From: Pyrus communis
Taxonomy: Eukaryota > Streptophyta > Magnoliopsida > Rosales > Rosaceae
Assembly (NCBI RefSeq): GCF_963583255.1
Contig: NC_084813.1
Span: forward strand, 14,184,001 to 14,248,000
DNA: 64,000 nucleotides
Direction: 5' to 3'
In this document: one piece after another, positions 26,448 through 36,434 of the stretch
How positions within the stretch are numbered: the stretch's first letter is position 1
How the letters are laid out: each line of letters opens with the position of its first letter
Translations under genes and position numbers: made by a program
The notes under the pieces: generated by a model
The model's database searches: none
Seen by the model: the letters and a program-made list of their open reading frames with translations, nothing else
Told to the model about the DNA's origin: nothing

Positions 26448-27023
26448 ATGGATTCAAAGAAGTCTAACAAGATTAGGGAGATTGTTAGGCTCCAACAGAT
26501 CCTAAAGAAGTGGAAAAAGCTAGCAAATGCTTCTAAGAGCACCACCACAACCAATTCCTCATCAGCTAATACCATAGTGATGAATAATGCCAATAGTACT
26601 ACTACTAGTACTAGCAGCAATGGCAGCAGCAGAAGCATGAAGTTCTTCAAGAGAACACTCTCCTTCACAGACGTTTCCGCGGCTCAAAATGACATCGTGC
26701 CAAAAGGGTTTCTTGCCATGTGTGTTGGGAAGGAGCTGAAGAGATTTATCATCCCAACTGAGTACTTGGGTCACCAAGCTTTTCGGATTCTGCTCCAGGA
26801 AGCCGAAGAGGAATTCGGGTTTCAGCAAGAAGGTGTGCTCAAGATTCCATGTGAAGTGTCAGTGTTTGAGAAGATCTTGAAAATGGTTGAAGAGAAAAGG
26901 GAGGTGTTTTCCTTGCACAATGAGTTTGGATTCATTAATGCAGAGAAAGACATGATTGGTTTTTGCTCATCTCCATCAGATTGTGAGCTTACACCATCTC
27001 ATCACCCTCAAATGTGCAGCTGA
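26448..27023 (+). CDS. SAUR-family auxin-responsive protein, 191 aa
   Basis: Single exon with the first ATG after a TATA box. The N-terminus is basic, with an IVRLQQILKKWKKLA segment typical of one SAUR subgroup, followed by a Ser/Thr/Asn-rich linker (about residues 30-63). The SAUR domain (about 82-150) carries VPKGFLAMCVG, KRFIIPTEYL, FRILLQEAEEEFGF and GVLKIPC. The roughly 40-residue tail is variable. SAURs are short plant proteins that, in the studied members, bind and inhibit PP2C.D phosphatases at the plasma membrane and so promote cell expansion. At 191 aa it is long for the family because of the linker and tail. No break is seen. Which SAUR number it corresponds to cannot be told here. 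Confidence 0.93.
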   Translation: MDSKKSNKIREIVRLQQILKKWKKLANASKSTTTTNSSSANTIVMNNANSTTTSTSSNGSSRSMKFFKRTLSFTDVSAAQNDIVPKGFLAMCVGKELKRFIIPTEYLGHQAFRILLQEAEEEFGFQQEGVLKIPCEVSVFEKILKMVEEKREVFSLHNEFGFINAEKDMIGFCSSPSDCELTPSHHPQMCS

Positions 27024-27402
27024 TGAATACTTTTGATATAGTTTGATATTATATGTTCTTCCCCATCTTTTTTCTTCTTTCTTTTGCTTTATTTTGTGAA
27101 GATAATGTAATGGAAGAGGGCAGAGTGTGCTTAGAGGAGGATTTAGGGTTGGATTAATAAGGTGATTTCTTGTTCTACATGAAAATTATTAGTTAATAGT
27201 TGGATTGATGATCTTCAATTATGATCCAAGTTATGTTGTATCTACCAACATATAAGGATATGAAACTTTCATCTTAATTGAAGAACCAAAATATTATTCA
27301 GTTTAAATTTAATGTCGTAATTTTGTGATTTTCATCCTATGAGTTAGTGATAAGAGGAAAAACATATTATTTCCAAAAATTTGACTCCAAGCCAAATGAG
27401 AA

Positions 27403-28430
27403 ATTTGAAAAAATAACCAAAATTTGAACACTATATAAAATTATAGCTATCTTTTTAAATTTATGATATGTATAACCAAAAGGTGATATGAAAGTACTAA
27501 TATACCCTTAATGATTAAGATTTTTACAAAACAAATTCAAGGCCTCATCTCAACAACCTGAGAATTCCAGCCCTCTCAAAAAACTTTTGCCAATTTCTGA
27601 TTATCAACATCAAAAGCTAAATTTGCAACAAATACCTTGGCCTCCTCCTGTGGCTCGACATTCGAATTGTCCTCTCTCTCTCTCTCTCTCTCCTCAAAGA
27701 CCCATTTTTCTCGTTGCCGTCGCTCTGTCAATGGTGAGCATGTTGTCATCTGCACCCCAATCCAAGGTCTGGGCTACGAAGGGGACGAAGGAGAAGAAGT
27801 GGGTTTTGCTCTTGAGGGATAGCTTCTTTGTTTTCCACACTCTAAAGTTCACTCATTTTTCTTCTTGAGAGACTATATTCACATAACCCAAATTACTTGC
27901 CCCACATTCTTTTATTTTTTAAATATTTTTTAGATATTTTACACACCATTAACAATTGATAAAAAAATGTTAAAAATTAAAAGGATGTGAATTTGAGATG
28001 TGTGAATATAATCTCTATTCTTCTTTCCCTTATGTAGACCAGAAAATCACTTAAATCCCAGGCTTCTTCCGAACTCAGCAACCAAGATTCAAATATGCAT
28101 AAGGAGTTTCAGTCAAATGAGGAAACTTTCAGTCAATTGAACCACATCAACTCTTTCCTTCTATTTTTCGGACTAAATTTTGTGCTGAAAAACAAGAACA
28201 ATCAAGTGTGAAGGAAAACATTGAAGATTGGGAAGCGTAAAGCAGCAAAATCATTTGGGTTTTGAGAGTCTTTGGATTTTGAGAGTCTTTGGATTTGTTT
28301 TGTTAAAAGTTATAGTCATTAAGGGTATATTAATATTTTTATATAAACTTTTGGTTATAATTATCATAAATTTTAAAAGTTGGCTATAATTCTATATGGA
28401 GTTCAAATTTTGGTTATTTTTCCAAATTTC
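27403..28430. mobile_element. Element with about 130-bp terminal inverted repeats, possibly a Pack-MULE-like carrier
   Basis: Starting near AATTTGAAAAAATAACC (27402) and ending near GGTTATTTTTCCAAATT (28427), the two arms pair over about 130 bp. Shared inverted blocks include TATACCCTTAATG and CAAAATTTGAAC. The interior (27540-28290) has transcript-like sequence with a CT repeat and an ATG near 27637 or 27731, but no recognised domain, and carries a nested MITE. Long TIRs suggest a Mutator-like element. I found no 9-bp duplication, so class and limits are provisional. Confidence 0.55.
27867..28017. mobile_element. Nested MITE, 8-bp direct repeats
   Basis: Inverted ends GAGAGACTATATTCACA and TAGAGATTATATTCACA (other strand) enclose 151 bp. 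TTCTTCTT flanks it at 27859-27866 and 28018-28025, but this is low-complexity, so the target duplication is only suggestive. It lies within the longer inverted-repeat element. Confidence 0.6.
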
Positions 28431-29702
28431 TATAGAAGGGAGTTTCGAAAAGTGAGGAATCAAATCATCTTCATATGATGAGTTAATTGATGACTTTCTT
28501 TGTTTTGGAAGAAGACAACATAAAGATAGGAATGCTGAGAACTGGAATAGATGACCATTTTCCAGTAGCTAGCCCATATACTTGGACAAATGGTTAGTTG
28601 TCATTGGCAAATAGCAGATCAAATGGTTACCCAAGCAAGAACAATGATAAGCTAATGAAGAGGAGTGGGAGACTGAAACACCAGTTCAACCATTTATTTA
28701 TTTCCTACCCAGCATCTTCCTATAACCAATGCATGCTGTGCTTTGTTTGTACTGGTAACTGGTCTTGTGGGAAATGCAAGTAGCATTTATTTATGTTAAT
28801 TAAACTGCACATAAATTTAACATAAATTGATATAAAAATAATGCAACACTCAGTTTAAGGACACCTATGTCATCCTTGTGCTGCCAGCAGTGATCATAGC
28901 ACTGAAACCTCAAGTTTCAGCTATTAAAACTCACAAGCAGCTCCATTACTTCTCTAGTACCAATTTTTTCATTTGTTTTTTTCGTTTACATAATTATAAT
29001 TAAACTAACATTATATATAATAAATAAAAGTTAAAAAAATGAAAATCTAATCATGTAGTTGTAAAGTTCGTATATACGCATCTTTCCCCAAAAAAAAAAA
29101 AAAAAAAAAATCCATGGGACTCCACTCATTTTGGGGTCCATTTATTTTATTGTGGGATATTGATAAAAGAGTTGTTATTCGCATTCTAAAATAACTTAAA
29201 CTCCTTTATAAATATATATGAAGAAATTGCATTCAAAGAGTGCAAGATGACTAGCTTGAACTGACTTTGAAACGAATGGAAATCTTTCAACTCGTTTTTA
29301 ACTTAGGGTTTAAACATAAAGTTGCAACATGATCAAAGTCCTCCCAGAGAAAAAATTGAACAGGGTTTTATTGGGATATGGTGCTTTGGTACTAGTATAT
29401 CAGATCCAGTACGGTCCTGCTTGTTCTTCATTATTTGTTCCTTGTTGTGCTATATATATCTCAAGTTATTGGCCGCCTATACATGCGCACATATGATGGA
29501 AAATTGTATTAAGTGCGTGTCCACACATGCATGCTTGTTTTTTGGCTCAGTATGTTCCGGTGGATCAGAGTTTAAATAAAGGCCTAATTAAATATTGAGA
29601 ATTAACTTCATAGTTAGAGCTCATTGATAATCTAACATGCTATGATGCTAGTCAGAAAAATTCCATATATAACACTAGCTTGTACCATGCAGTTAAAAAA
29701 AT
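28431..29702. other. Intergenic, no supported gene
   Basis: AT-rich DNA with an A run near 29089. The frames at 28598-28783 and 29322-29579 show no domains or gene context. Confidence 0.5.
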
Positions 29703-30033
29703 TTAGATTATTTGATAACTATTTCGTTTTTTACTTATTGTTTTAGTTATTGTATTAGAGAGATAGAGGGAAAACACATAAGAGAAATGTGTGATTATAT
29801 ATGGAAGAATGGAGAAAGAATGATGTGAGAGATATTGAAGAAATATATAAGGAAATGTACACAAAATGAAAACTAAAAACTAATGACCAAAGTTATTTTA
29901 AATTATTTTTCATTTTCAAGATTGTTTTGTCATTTATTCTTTATTTCTTCAAATCCCTTCCACCATCCTTCTTTATCACTCTTTCCGGTTGAAAACAAAA
30001 AAATAAAACAAAATAGTTATCAAACAGAGCCTT
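29703..30033. mobile_element. MITE-like element with TTTGATAACTATTT inverted ends
   Basis: The left end TTTGATAACTATTTCG near 29710 and the right end, read on the other strand, GTTTGATAACTATTTTG near 30012-30026, form terminal inverted repeats around an AT-rich core. The exact limits are uncertain. No coding frame. Confidence 0.55.
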
Positions 30034-30051
30034 AGATGCTTCTTGAACATT

Positions 30052-30909
30052 TTTTTGGGGTCAAACTAATTACTTTCATTAAATAAAAAGACTAGTACAA
30101 GGAAAAGAGAGCCCGAAAGGTAGCCCGTAACCTAAATACAGGCCCAACAGAGAAGCAAATACAACAGAAAGCCCAAACGTGCCTAACTAAGAAACAACAA
30201 AAAACCCTAAAAATGGAGAGGAAACCAGCATCCCCCACCAAGTCAGTCGACGTGCCTCCATTGTAAGACCACCACCACCAAGAGAACGAACCAAACAGAA
30301 CAACTAGATCAATGGAAAATGGAGGTGAGTGAGCCACCTGCGTAGTGAGCGCTCCCATAATCTTACCAAATAGTGCTAACTGAACTTTAACAGCCACTGA
30401 AAACCTAAGTGCGCCATCGAGGAGAAGCACCTGGATCGAGTGGCAGTGGTTGGTAGTTGAGGATATGCGACGGAAATAAGCATTGGAGAAAGAAGGTGCA
30501 TAAAGGCCCTGATCTAAGACAAACTCAGGGGAATTGAGACAAAGCTCAAGGAAAGCCAAAGTAAAACAAAAAGTAGAGTAGTGAGGAAAAAAAAACCAAA
30601 ACTGAAGGGGAGGAGAAAAATGAAAGTAAAGGAAAGCTTGAAAAGGGGTCGTGGGGGTGGGGGATTTAGGGGCGGGGGGGGGGGGTGAAGAAAGGTGTTG
30701 GGAAGGGAAGAAGTGGGGGAAATTGGAGGAAAGGGTGGAAACCAAAAGAACAGGGTGGAAGAAAGGGGAAGATGGAGGAGGTTGAAAAACAGCGAAAGAT
30801 GGTGAGAAAGGGAGGAAACAAAATGGTGGAAGAAAGGGGAAGAGGGAAGATGGCGAGGAGGGAAGGGCACCAGTTGCCGTCGAGTCATAGGAAAAAGTTG
30901 AGAGTTTTT
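30052..30909 (-). mobile_element. Poly(A)-tailed retroposon, 15-bp target duplication, carries a 217-codon frame
   Basis: TGCTTCTTGAACATT (30037-30051) and TGCTTCTTGCACATT (30910-30924) flank the segment with one mismatch. On the minus strand the insert ends in A7 after TTTAATGAAAGTAATTAGTTT. This is a target-primed retroposition product. It contains an open frame at 30092-30745 (minus) that is Pro/Phe/Ser-rich at its start and Trp/Cys-rich later, with no domain I recognise. The 5' half of the minus strand is extremely pyrimidine-rich. It may be a 5'-UTR/3'-UTR deletion derivative of a LINE or a retroposed RNA. I would not call the frame a gene. Confidence 0.65.
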
Positions 30910-30924
30910 TGCTTCTTGCACATT

Positions 30925-32140
30925 TGATTGCTAGTATTTTCCAGAAGCAAGATCAATACTTTACCAAAAGCACTAATTAAGAAGTATTTTGCTAATTAAG
31001 GGTCTATTTCAAAATGTTTTGGGCAATATTAAAGCCACATTCTTGTACCAACTAATGTGTAGTTCTTGTCATAACCAAAGTACTGACAAAGAAGGAAATG
31101 GAAAATGCCTTGTTTTAGAGGTCTAAAAAGATTTTTGTTACTATTTTAGAATACTTATATGTTTACATGTGAAAAGGCTTAGGGTTCATTTGGAAGTGCT
31201 TTCAAACAAACCCTTAATTAACTTTATACATTTAATTTCACATAAACTCTTTGCCTAGTTTCCATTGCTTGAGACTCATTCGAAAACAATTCGAGATCAT
31301 CTCGGGTTGTGTTGAGAAAAATTATTTTCGAAAGGTATTGAGCAATGAAGTTGAGATGGGTTTCCATTTGTAACTCAATTACTGAAAAACCTTATCCTCT
31401 CGTTACCCACCCAAACCCTAAATTAGGCGCCGTCACCCCCTGGCTCCTTGTTCCGGCTTAAGGTCAACGACAGCTCTTTCCACCCTTTTTATCTTTTCCC
31501 TCTCCTCATCCCCTTATCTCCTTCTTCAATTTCACCGTACACCTACCAAGTTCTTCTGCCTCTCATTCTCCTCCCAAATCAGTGACCCCTTTCATAATTT
31601 CTTTTTCCCTCTACCCCTATCTCTCTTGTGCCTCTATCTCCCCACCGCCCCAATCAGTCATTCTTTTCTTTTTTTCACTGGTTTCTAGGATGCCGAACGC
31701 CCCTGATTCTTCCTAAATCCGGGATATGCTTTCTGATTTTGGGCATTATTTGTGATTTGGACTCAGACTTATGGTTGTGGTGGGTCACACAACTCATTTT
31801 CCATGGTAGTTGTGCATTACTCCGCCGATCGTGACTAAGCCACCTTACCTGGCCTAATCTATGACGGTTCCTCCTTCCATAGCTGTTGTAGATCTCTCTA
31901 GAACTAGATTTATCCTCACCATGATAACCTATTGATTGATGGTTTCATTCTTGGATTAGGTAGTTTTTCATATTGTGTTGTTTTGTCCTAGTTAGGGGGT
32001 TATGTTGTATCGCTTTGGCGAGTAGTTTGTGGCCTCATTCTTGTGATGACTTTTATGGCCTTGTTCTTGTGATGACTTTTGTGGCCCCGGTGCAAGGTTT
32101 GTTACTTCTGCAGTCTTTGTGACAAATCTTTACCAGTGGC
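30925..32140. other. Intergenic; right part resembles transcript or LINE tail interrupted by the CACTA element
   Basis: From about 31380 the + strand is C/T-rich and then unique. At 32023-32083 a roughly 27-bp unit with CTTGTGATGACTTTT is repeated. The sequence seems to resume after the CACTA element at 49503 and ends in AATAAAATTC and a poly(A) run at about 49700. The small frame 31628-31834 has no domain. Confidence 0.45.
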
Positions 32141-32159
32141 TTACACTAGTAGGAAAAAG

Positions 32160-32520
32160 AAAAACTATTTGCACGACAAATGTTTGCTTGACAAAGAATA
32201 AATCATCGCGTAAGAGCGTTTTGCGCAACGAAGAAATAACTTTGCCACACAAACTTTGCGCGACAAAAGTTTGCATGACGAAAACAATATACTCGTTAGT
32301 CAAAGTCAGTTTTTGGGGCGAAAAACATGTGCGACGAAGTTTTTTCCCCCCGGAACCTTTGCTTGACAAAGGATTCGTTGCGCAAAGCTTGTTCAGTTTC
32401 TAGGGCAGAGCATTCAAAACATGGGAAATCGAGGAACACTTGCGTGACAAAGGCTTGGTCGCGCAAGTTATAGTGTAGATGTTTGCACGACAAAGCCTTC
32501 GTTGCACAAAGGCCCTAACC
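32160..32520. repeat. Left subterminal repeat cluster of the CACTA element
   Basis: Many copies in both orientations of a word near TTTGCRYGACAAAG, for example around 32164, 32256, 32354, 32436 and 32480. Such arrays are binding sites for the TNPA-type accessory protein in En/Spm elements; that role is inferred here. Confidence 0.75.
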
Positions 32521-32577
32521 TTCCTATAAATATGCGCTTCTACTTTCCTTATTCTTCATAATTCTGTTTGTGCTGGG

Positions 32578-33381
32578 GTGAAGGATAAAAATCGGGATGA
32601 GAGCATGCTCGCCAACTCGTATGATTTAAGGCACCATGTGGAGTTAGCGCATGTGATTGGTGTAGCCAGGCGGAATAATTGTCCTACTGCCAAGTGGCGT
32701 TCTTGGAAATATGTGCCCGAGAATGTAAAGAAGGCGGGGATGGATCAATTATTAGTAAGTATACTATTGATGGATCAATAATTAATTTTGTGACATTTTT
32801 TGTTATATGTTGGAATTAATTATTTGCATATATGTGTAATAGTGTAAGTATACTCTTGATGATGATACGAATGGAGTTGATGAAGTTGGTGGAGGAGGCG
32901 TTGAAGGGAGGTTACAAGCGATGACATTATGACGTGGAGCAGAATGGAGGACCATTGAAACAATAGCTTTAAATGTATGTTTTTGAGGACAATATTTAAA
33001 TTTAAGGTTTTTTTTAATAGGTTATGTATTTGGACTTAATTAGGTTTTAATTCCTATTTGGTTTTTTAAATAATTGAATGGATTAATTCAATTTATTTAA
33101 GGTTTTAATTATTTTTAGAATAATTATTATAACTGAATATTTGTTTGTAATTATGAAGTTTACGTAGACATAGTCATACTGTTGATGGATCAATAATTAA
33201 TTTTGTGACATTTTTTGTTATATGTTGAAATTAATTATTTGCATATATGTGTAACAGTGTAAGTATAATGATGATACGAACGGAGTTGATGAAGTTGGTG
33301 GAGGAGGCGTTGAAGGGAGGTTACAAGCGATGGCATTATGACGTGGAGCAAAATGGAGGACCATTGAAACAATAGCTTTAA
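32578..33381 (+). pseudogene. CACTA accessory gene A (broken), with duplicated second exon
   Basis: Exon 1 (32578-32754) encodes a segment with AKWRSWKYVPENVKKAGMD, then a GTAAGT donor. Exon 2 occurs twice, at about 32843-32960 and 33256-33375. The first copy has TGA where the second has TGG (Trp in GGYKRWHYDVE). No ATG opens exon 1; the corresponding codon is GTG. A frame change is needed between the two parts of exon 2. The product resembles gene B (33944-34397) and the Transposase_24-like gene at 47615 (shared SWK…VP/MS and W-K/H-x-D/E positions). Its function is unknown; an accessory DNA-binding role is an inference. Confidence 0.5.
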
Positions 33382-33596
33382 ATGTATGTTTTTGAGGACA
33401 ATATTTAAATTTTAGGTTTTTTTTATAGGTTATGTATTTGGACTTAATTAGCTTTTAATTCCTATTTGGTTTTTTTAAATAATTGAATGGATTAATTCAA
33501 TTTATTTAAGGTTTTAATTATTTTTAGAATAAATATTATAACTAAATATTTGTTTGTAATTATGAAGTTTATGTAAACATAGTCTATGTTTACGTA
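32767..33596 (+). repeat. Tandem duplication, two units of about 415 bp
   Basis: The unit starting TTGATGGATCAATAATTAAT at 32767 recurs at 33182 and runs on through GACGTGGAGCA and TTTGTTTGTAATTATGAAG. The second unit ends in the 27-bp-arm hairpin at 33556-33610. The units differ by scattered substitutions and small indels, so the duplication is not very recent. Confidence 0.85.
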
Positions 33597-33610
33597 AACT
33601 TCATAATTAC
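33556..33610. repeat. Near-perfect palindrome, 27-bp arms, 1-base loop
   Basis: GTAATTATGAAGTTTATGTA… at 33556-33582 is followed after one T by its inverse (33584-33610) with one mismatch. It sits exactly at the end of the second tandem unit. The end of unit 1, at about 33150, has only the left arm. Confidence 0.9.
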
Positions 33611-33900
33611 AATCATTCACGTTCGTTGCTAAAGAGCTTGCGCAAAGACAATATTTGTCGCGCAAGAATACTTTGCACAACAAATATTAATTGCCGTCGC
33701 ACAAGAAAACGTGAGAAAAAAATATTTGCCGCCAAATGTTTGTGCAACGAAATTTTCCACATATTCGTCGTGCAAAGTTTCAGTGAAATGGTCAGATCTC
33801 CCATTTATTATGCAGTTATGATGCGTTTTGCACGACGAACAAAGGAGTTTGCTCGACAAAATGCTTCGTCGCATGAAGTATTCCGAGTGCTATATAAACA
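33611..33900. repeat. Internal cluster of CACTA subterminal-type motifs
   Basis: Repeated words such as TTGCGCAAAGACAATATT, GTCGCGCAAG, TTTGCACGACGAAC and CGTCGTGCAAAG, similar to those of the element ends, lie between accessory genes A and B. They suggest that a transposon end or a whole module was duplicated internally. Confidence 0.65.
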
Positions 33901-33943
33901 CAGTTTCAGAATCCTAATTTTCAAAGATTTTGTGTGAAAGGTA

Positions 33944-34397
33944 ATGGCCGATTCGGGAGAAGGCTCTTGCAAAAAGAAAGTTGTAGTGCGAATAGAGAGG
34001 TACTGATGTAAGCAAGTACCCTACTTTGAAGATAAAAGTAAGGCTGAAGCATACGCCGAACTTAGGTTTAATATTGGGGCTTTGGTGTGGAGGGAATGTT
34101 CTGCCGAGTTTGTGTCTTGGAAAAAAGTGCCTGAGGAGTTGAAGAAGTCCATGTTGGGGGAGTTATCGGTAAATTTGTATTAAATAATGTATATTTTTTT
34201 TTTAAAAAAGTAGTATTTTTTTAATTACTAATTTATTGTTCTTAACATTAATGTAGGTTCATTAGGATGTTAATGAAACTGATGAGAAGCAATTAAAGTA
34301 TCTAGATGATCTTTTCAAGAATTCTTTCTGGCAATGGAAGTTTGATGTGCTGCAGGATGTAGAGCGAAGTGCTGTTGCCCCAAAGGAGGAGGATTGA
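33944..34397 (+). pseudogene. CACTA accessory gene B, Transposase_24-like fragment, one in-frame stop
   Basis: The ATG at 33944 starts MADSGEGSCKKK…; an in-frame TGA follows about 20 codons later, after which the frame continues (FVSWKKVPEELKKSML). A GTAAAT donor near 34171 and ATGTAG near 34257 bound a short intron; a TAG lies early in exon 2 before DVNETDEKQLKYLDDL, FWQWKFDVL and an acidic end. The SWKKVP and WQWK spacing resembles gene A and the gene at 47615. It may be the degenerate N-terminal half of a TNPA/Transposase_24 protein. No intact product is expected. Confidence 0.45.
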
Positions 34398-34724
34398 AGT
34401 TGCATTAGAATTTGTTTTATTTAATTTAATTTTTTTTTTTGTGAAGTAAGATTTTGTGGACTTTATATTTGATTTTAATTAATAAATTTATGTTATGTGG
34501 ATGACTATTAATATTTACATTAATTATAATATGTGTTTGGGATAATAAAATAGTTTTGTTAATTAATTTGGTACTGTTTAATTACGTTTGATTTTTTTAT
34601 TTAGATTAAAATAAAATTTTACATTACATAAAAAGAAAAACGGAAAAAAAAAATTAAAAAATATGCATATTGCGCGACCAAAATAGCTTTTGTTGTGAAA
34701 ATTGTTTGCAATAATAAATTATAA
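34398..34724. other. AT-rich spacer with a subterminal-like motif
   Basis: No gene. TTGCGCGACCAAAATAGC near 34670 is another copy of the CACTA subterminal word, just left of the Cassandra insertion. Confidence 0.5.
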
Positions 34725-35010
34725 TGTCACATCCCAGCCCGGGCCCCCACCACATCCCGTGCTCGACTACACCGTAGCACGATATTATCGGCTTTGGGCC
34801 CCGACCATGCCCTCACGGTTTGGTTTTTGGGAACTCACACGAGAACTTCCCGATGGGTCACCCATTCTGGGAATGCTCTCTCGCGCTACTTGCTTAACTT
34901 CGAAGTTCCTACGAAACCCGAAGCCAGTGAGCTCCCAAAAGGCCTCGTGCTATTTAGAGATGGGAATATACATATAAGGATCACTCCCCTGGGCGATGTG
35001 GGATGTCATA
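34725..35010 (-). repeat. Cassandra LTR (3' LTR in element orientation)
   Basis: 286 bp. Carries about 23 bp near its outer end that are missing from the other LTR, and its inner terminus reads GTCATA instead of GTCACA. Confidence 0.85.
34829..34936 (-). other. 5S rRNA-like segment in Cassandra LTR
   Basis: On the minus strand this matches plant 5S rRNA over the region of the internal Pol III promoter (GAAGTTAAGC A-box region and GGGTGACC C-box region). It lies inside an LTR and lacks a faithful 5S 5' end, so it is not a host 5S rRNA gene. Confidence 0.8.
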
Positions 35011-35080
35011 ATCCACCCCCCTTAGGGGCTCGACGTCCTCGTCGACACACTATAGCCAGGGTTAGGCTATGATACCAAAT

Positions 35081-35343
35081 TGTCACATCCCGGGCTCGAC
35101 TCCATTGTAGTACGATATTGTCCGCTTTGGGCCCCGACCACGCCCTCACAGTTTTGTTTTTGGGAACTCACACGAGAACTTCCCAATGGGTCACCCATCC
35201 TGGGAATGCTCTCGCGCTCTACTCGCTTAACTTCGGAGTTCCTACGGAACCCGAAGCCAGTGAGCTCCCAAAAGGCCTCGTGCTAGATAGAGATGAGAAT
35301 ATACATATAAGGATCACTCCCCTAGGTGATGTGGGATGTCACA
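35081..35343 (-). repeat. Cassandra LTR (5' LTR in element orientation)
   Basis: 263 bp, adjacent to the tRNA primer site on the minus strand. Its 5S-like part keeps GGATGGGTGACC and CCGAAGTTAAGCG. Confidence 0.85.
35162..35269 (-). other. 5S rRNA-like segment in Cassandra LTR (second copy)
   Basis: Same feature as at 34829. This copy keeps the 5S words CTCCGAAGTTAAGCG and AGGATGGGTGACC exactly, so Pol III factor binding is conceivable. Confidence 0.8.
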
Positions 35344-36434
35344 TATGAAGTAAGGGAAAAAAAATTGTAGACTTGTGCTACAAATTATATATTTGTAACG
35401 CGAAGTGTATTTGTGCGATGAATGATGTATTAGTCGTGCAAAGTATATTTGAGCGACCAACATTGTATTCGTCGTGCAAATCATTCGTCCAAAAATTAAC
35501 TTTATAATCTGGATTCAGCTGTGCAGAGGCAAAATTGCAGATTTAGCCTCTGCACTCTTCCCCTTCGTTTTTCTTCAATCTGGCATCCGTCACTTCTATT
35601 TTCTCTCAATTTCATCATCTAATACTCCCTCCATCTTGTTCTCTAAGTTGATCAAACTATCTCGATGTGTCTGGTAAGTGATTTTTTTTGTTAGCGTAAA
35701 AGTATTAATGTAAATTCATACTAACACCATGAATTTCATTGTCTATAGTGATATTGTGTGTGATTAGCGAGTGGTGGAGGAAGATTTAGAAGGTATTTTA
35801 TTCGTTTTATTTTTAAAAAATATAAAAGTAATTAAATTATGTTGAACTTATGTTGTGTTTATATTGTGTTGTGAAATTATATTTATATTATGTTGTTAAA
35901 TTTGTACGTAACATACAAATATGTTTTTTGATGTACGGAGTTAATTGTAATTAACTTCGTACTTGTTTTTTTTTTTTTAGTAAAACTTAGTTTCCCATTC
36001 AAGGATTAGTTGGATTCGTGCATGGATGCAAAAGCATGACTGCGGTCCAATTGATTCTTGAATTATCCCATTACTTGGACGGTTTGGGAATGCACAGTTA
36101 TGGTGTGTAGTTTATGGTTGAAGGATTATGTTTCGGCTGTGGAGATTTTGGTGTCATTTCTGTATGTTCTTCGAGTGACACATAGATATTTCATATCTAC
36201 GTCGTCCATCTGAAGAACTGTACCAAGATGCTGTCGAAATCTAATCTGATGTAGCCGTAAATTACGTGACATAACTTTGCATTCCCGAATAGAATAGGGC
36301 CCTTACGGGGAGGTATAAGGTGACAATATCATTTGTATGAAGTTGTTATGATTGTTGTACTATTATTGTAGTTGTAGGAATTATGGACAAAACGTGGATA
36401 CAAAACTCGAATAGATGCATAGACGAATACTTGG
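35344..36434. other. CACTA interior upstream of the transposase, with motif cluster
   Basis: Subterminal-type words recur at 35395-35490 (GTCGTGCAAAG, TTCGTCGTGCAAA). A short inverted repeat GCAGAGGC/GCCTCTGC lies at 35523-35554. The remainder up to 36434 may be 5' transposase sequence or intron, but no reliable frame is visible. Confidence 0.5.

Larger units (their letters stand above)
34725..35343 (-). mobile_element. Cassandra-type TRIM retrotransposon (non-coding, 5S rRNA-like LTRs)
   Basis: Two LTRs (34725-35010 and 35081-35343) start TGTCACATCCC and end GATGTGGGATGTCAYA. They enclose only about 70 bp. On the minus strand the interior has TGGTATCATAGCC next to the LTR, a good match to an initiator-Met tRNA primer site, and an AAGGGGGGTGGAT polypurine tract at the other side. 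Flanks TATAA (34720-34724) and TATGA (35344-35348) look like a 5-bp target duplication with one change. Both LTRs contain a segment matching 5S rRNA, which defines Cassandra. It has no protein genes and must move in trans. Confidence 0.88.

Noticed and set aside
26387..26828. Minus-strand frames over the SAUR gene
   Set aside because: Antisense shadows of the SAUR coding sequence.
28598..28783. 61-codon frame, considered as a LINE endonuclease piece
   Set aside because: Only a weak YTWTNG-like resemblance, and nothing flanking supports a LINE.
30514..30921. 135-codon Pro/Leu/His-rich minus-strand frame
   Set aside because: Low-complexity pyrimidine tract inside the retroposon. It overlaps another long frame and has no domain.
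32119..32493. Frames of 65-94 codons in both strands at the CACTA left end
   Set aside because: Translations of the subterminal repeat array, with repeated Lys/Phe/Val words and no gene features.
32144..32520. Possible CRISPR-like array from regularly recurring short words
   Set aside because: Repeats are degenerate, in both orientations, irregularly spaced and bounded by CACTA termini. This is a eukaryotic transposon end.
34829..35269. Two possible 5S rRNA genes on the minus strand
   Set aside because: They lie in paired LTRs with primer site and polypurine tract, so they are Cassandra LTR segments, not host 5S genes.
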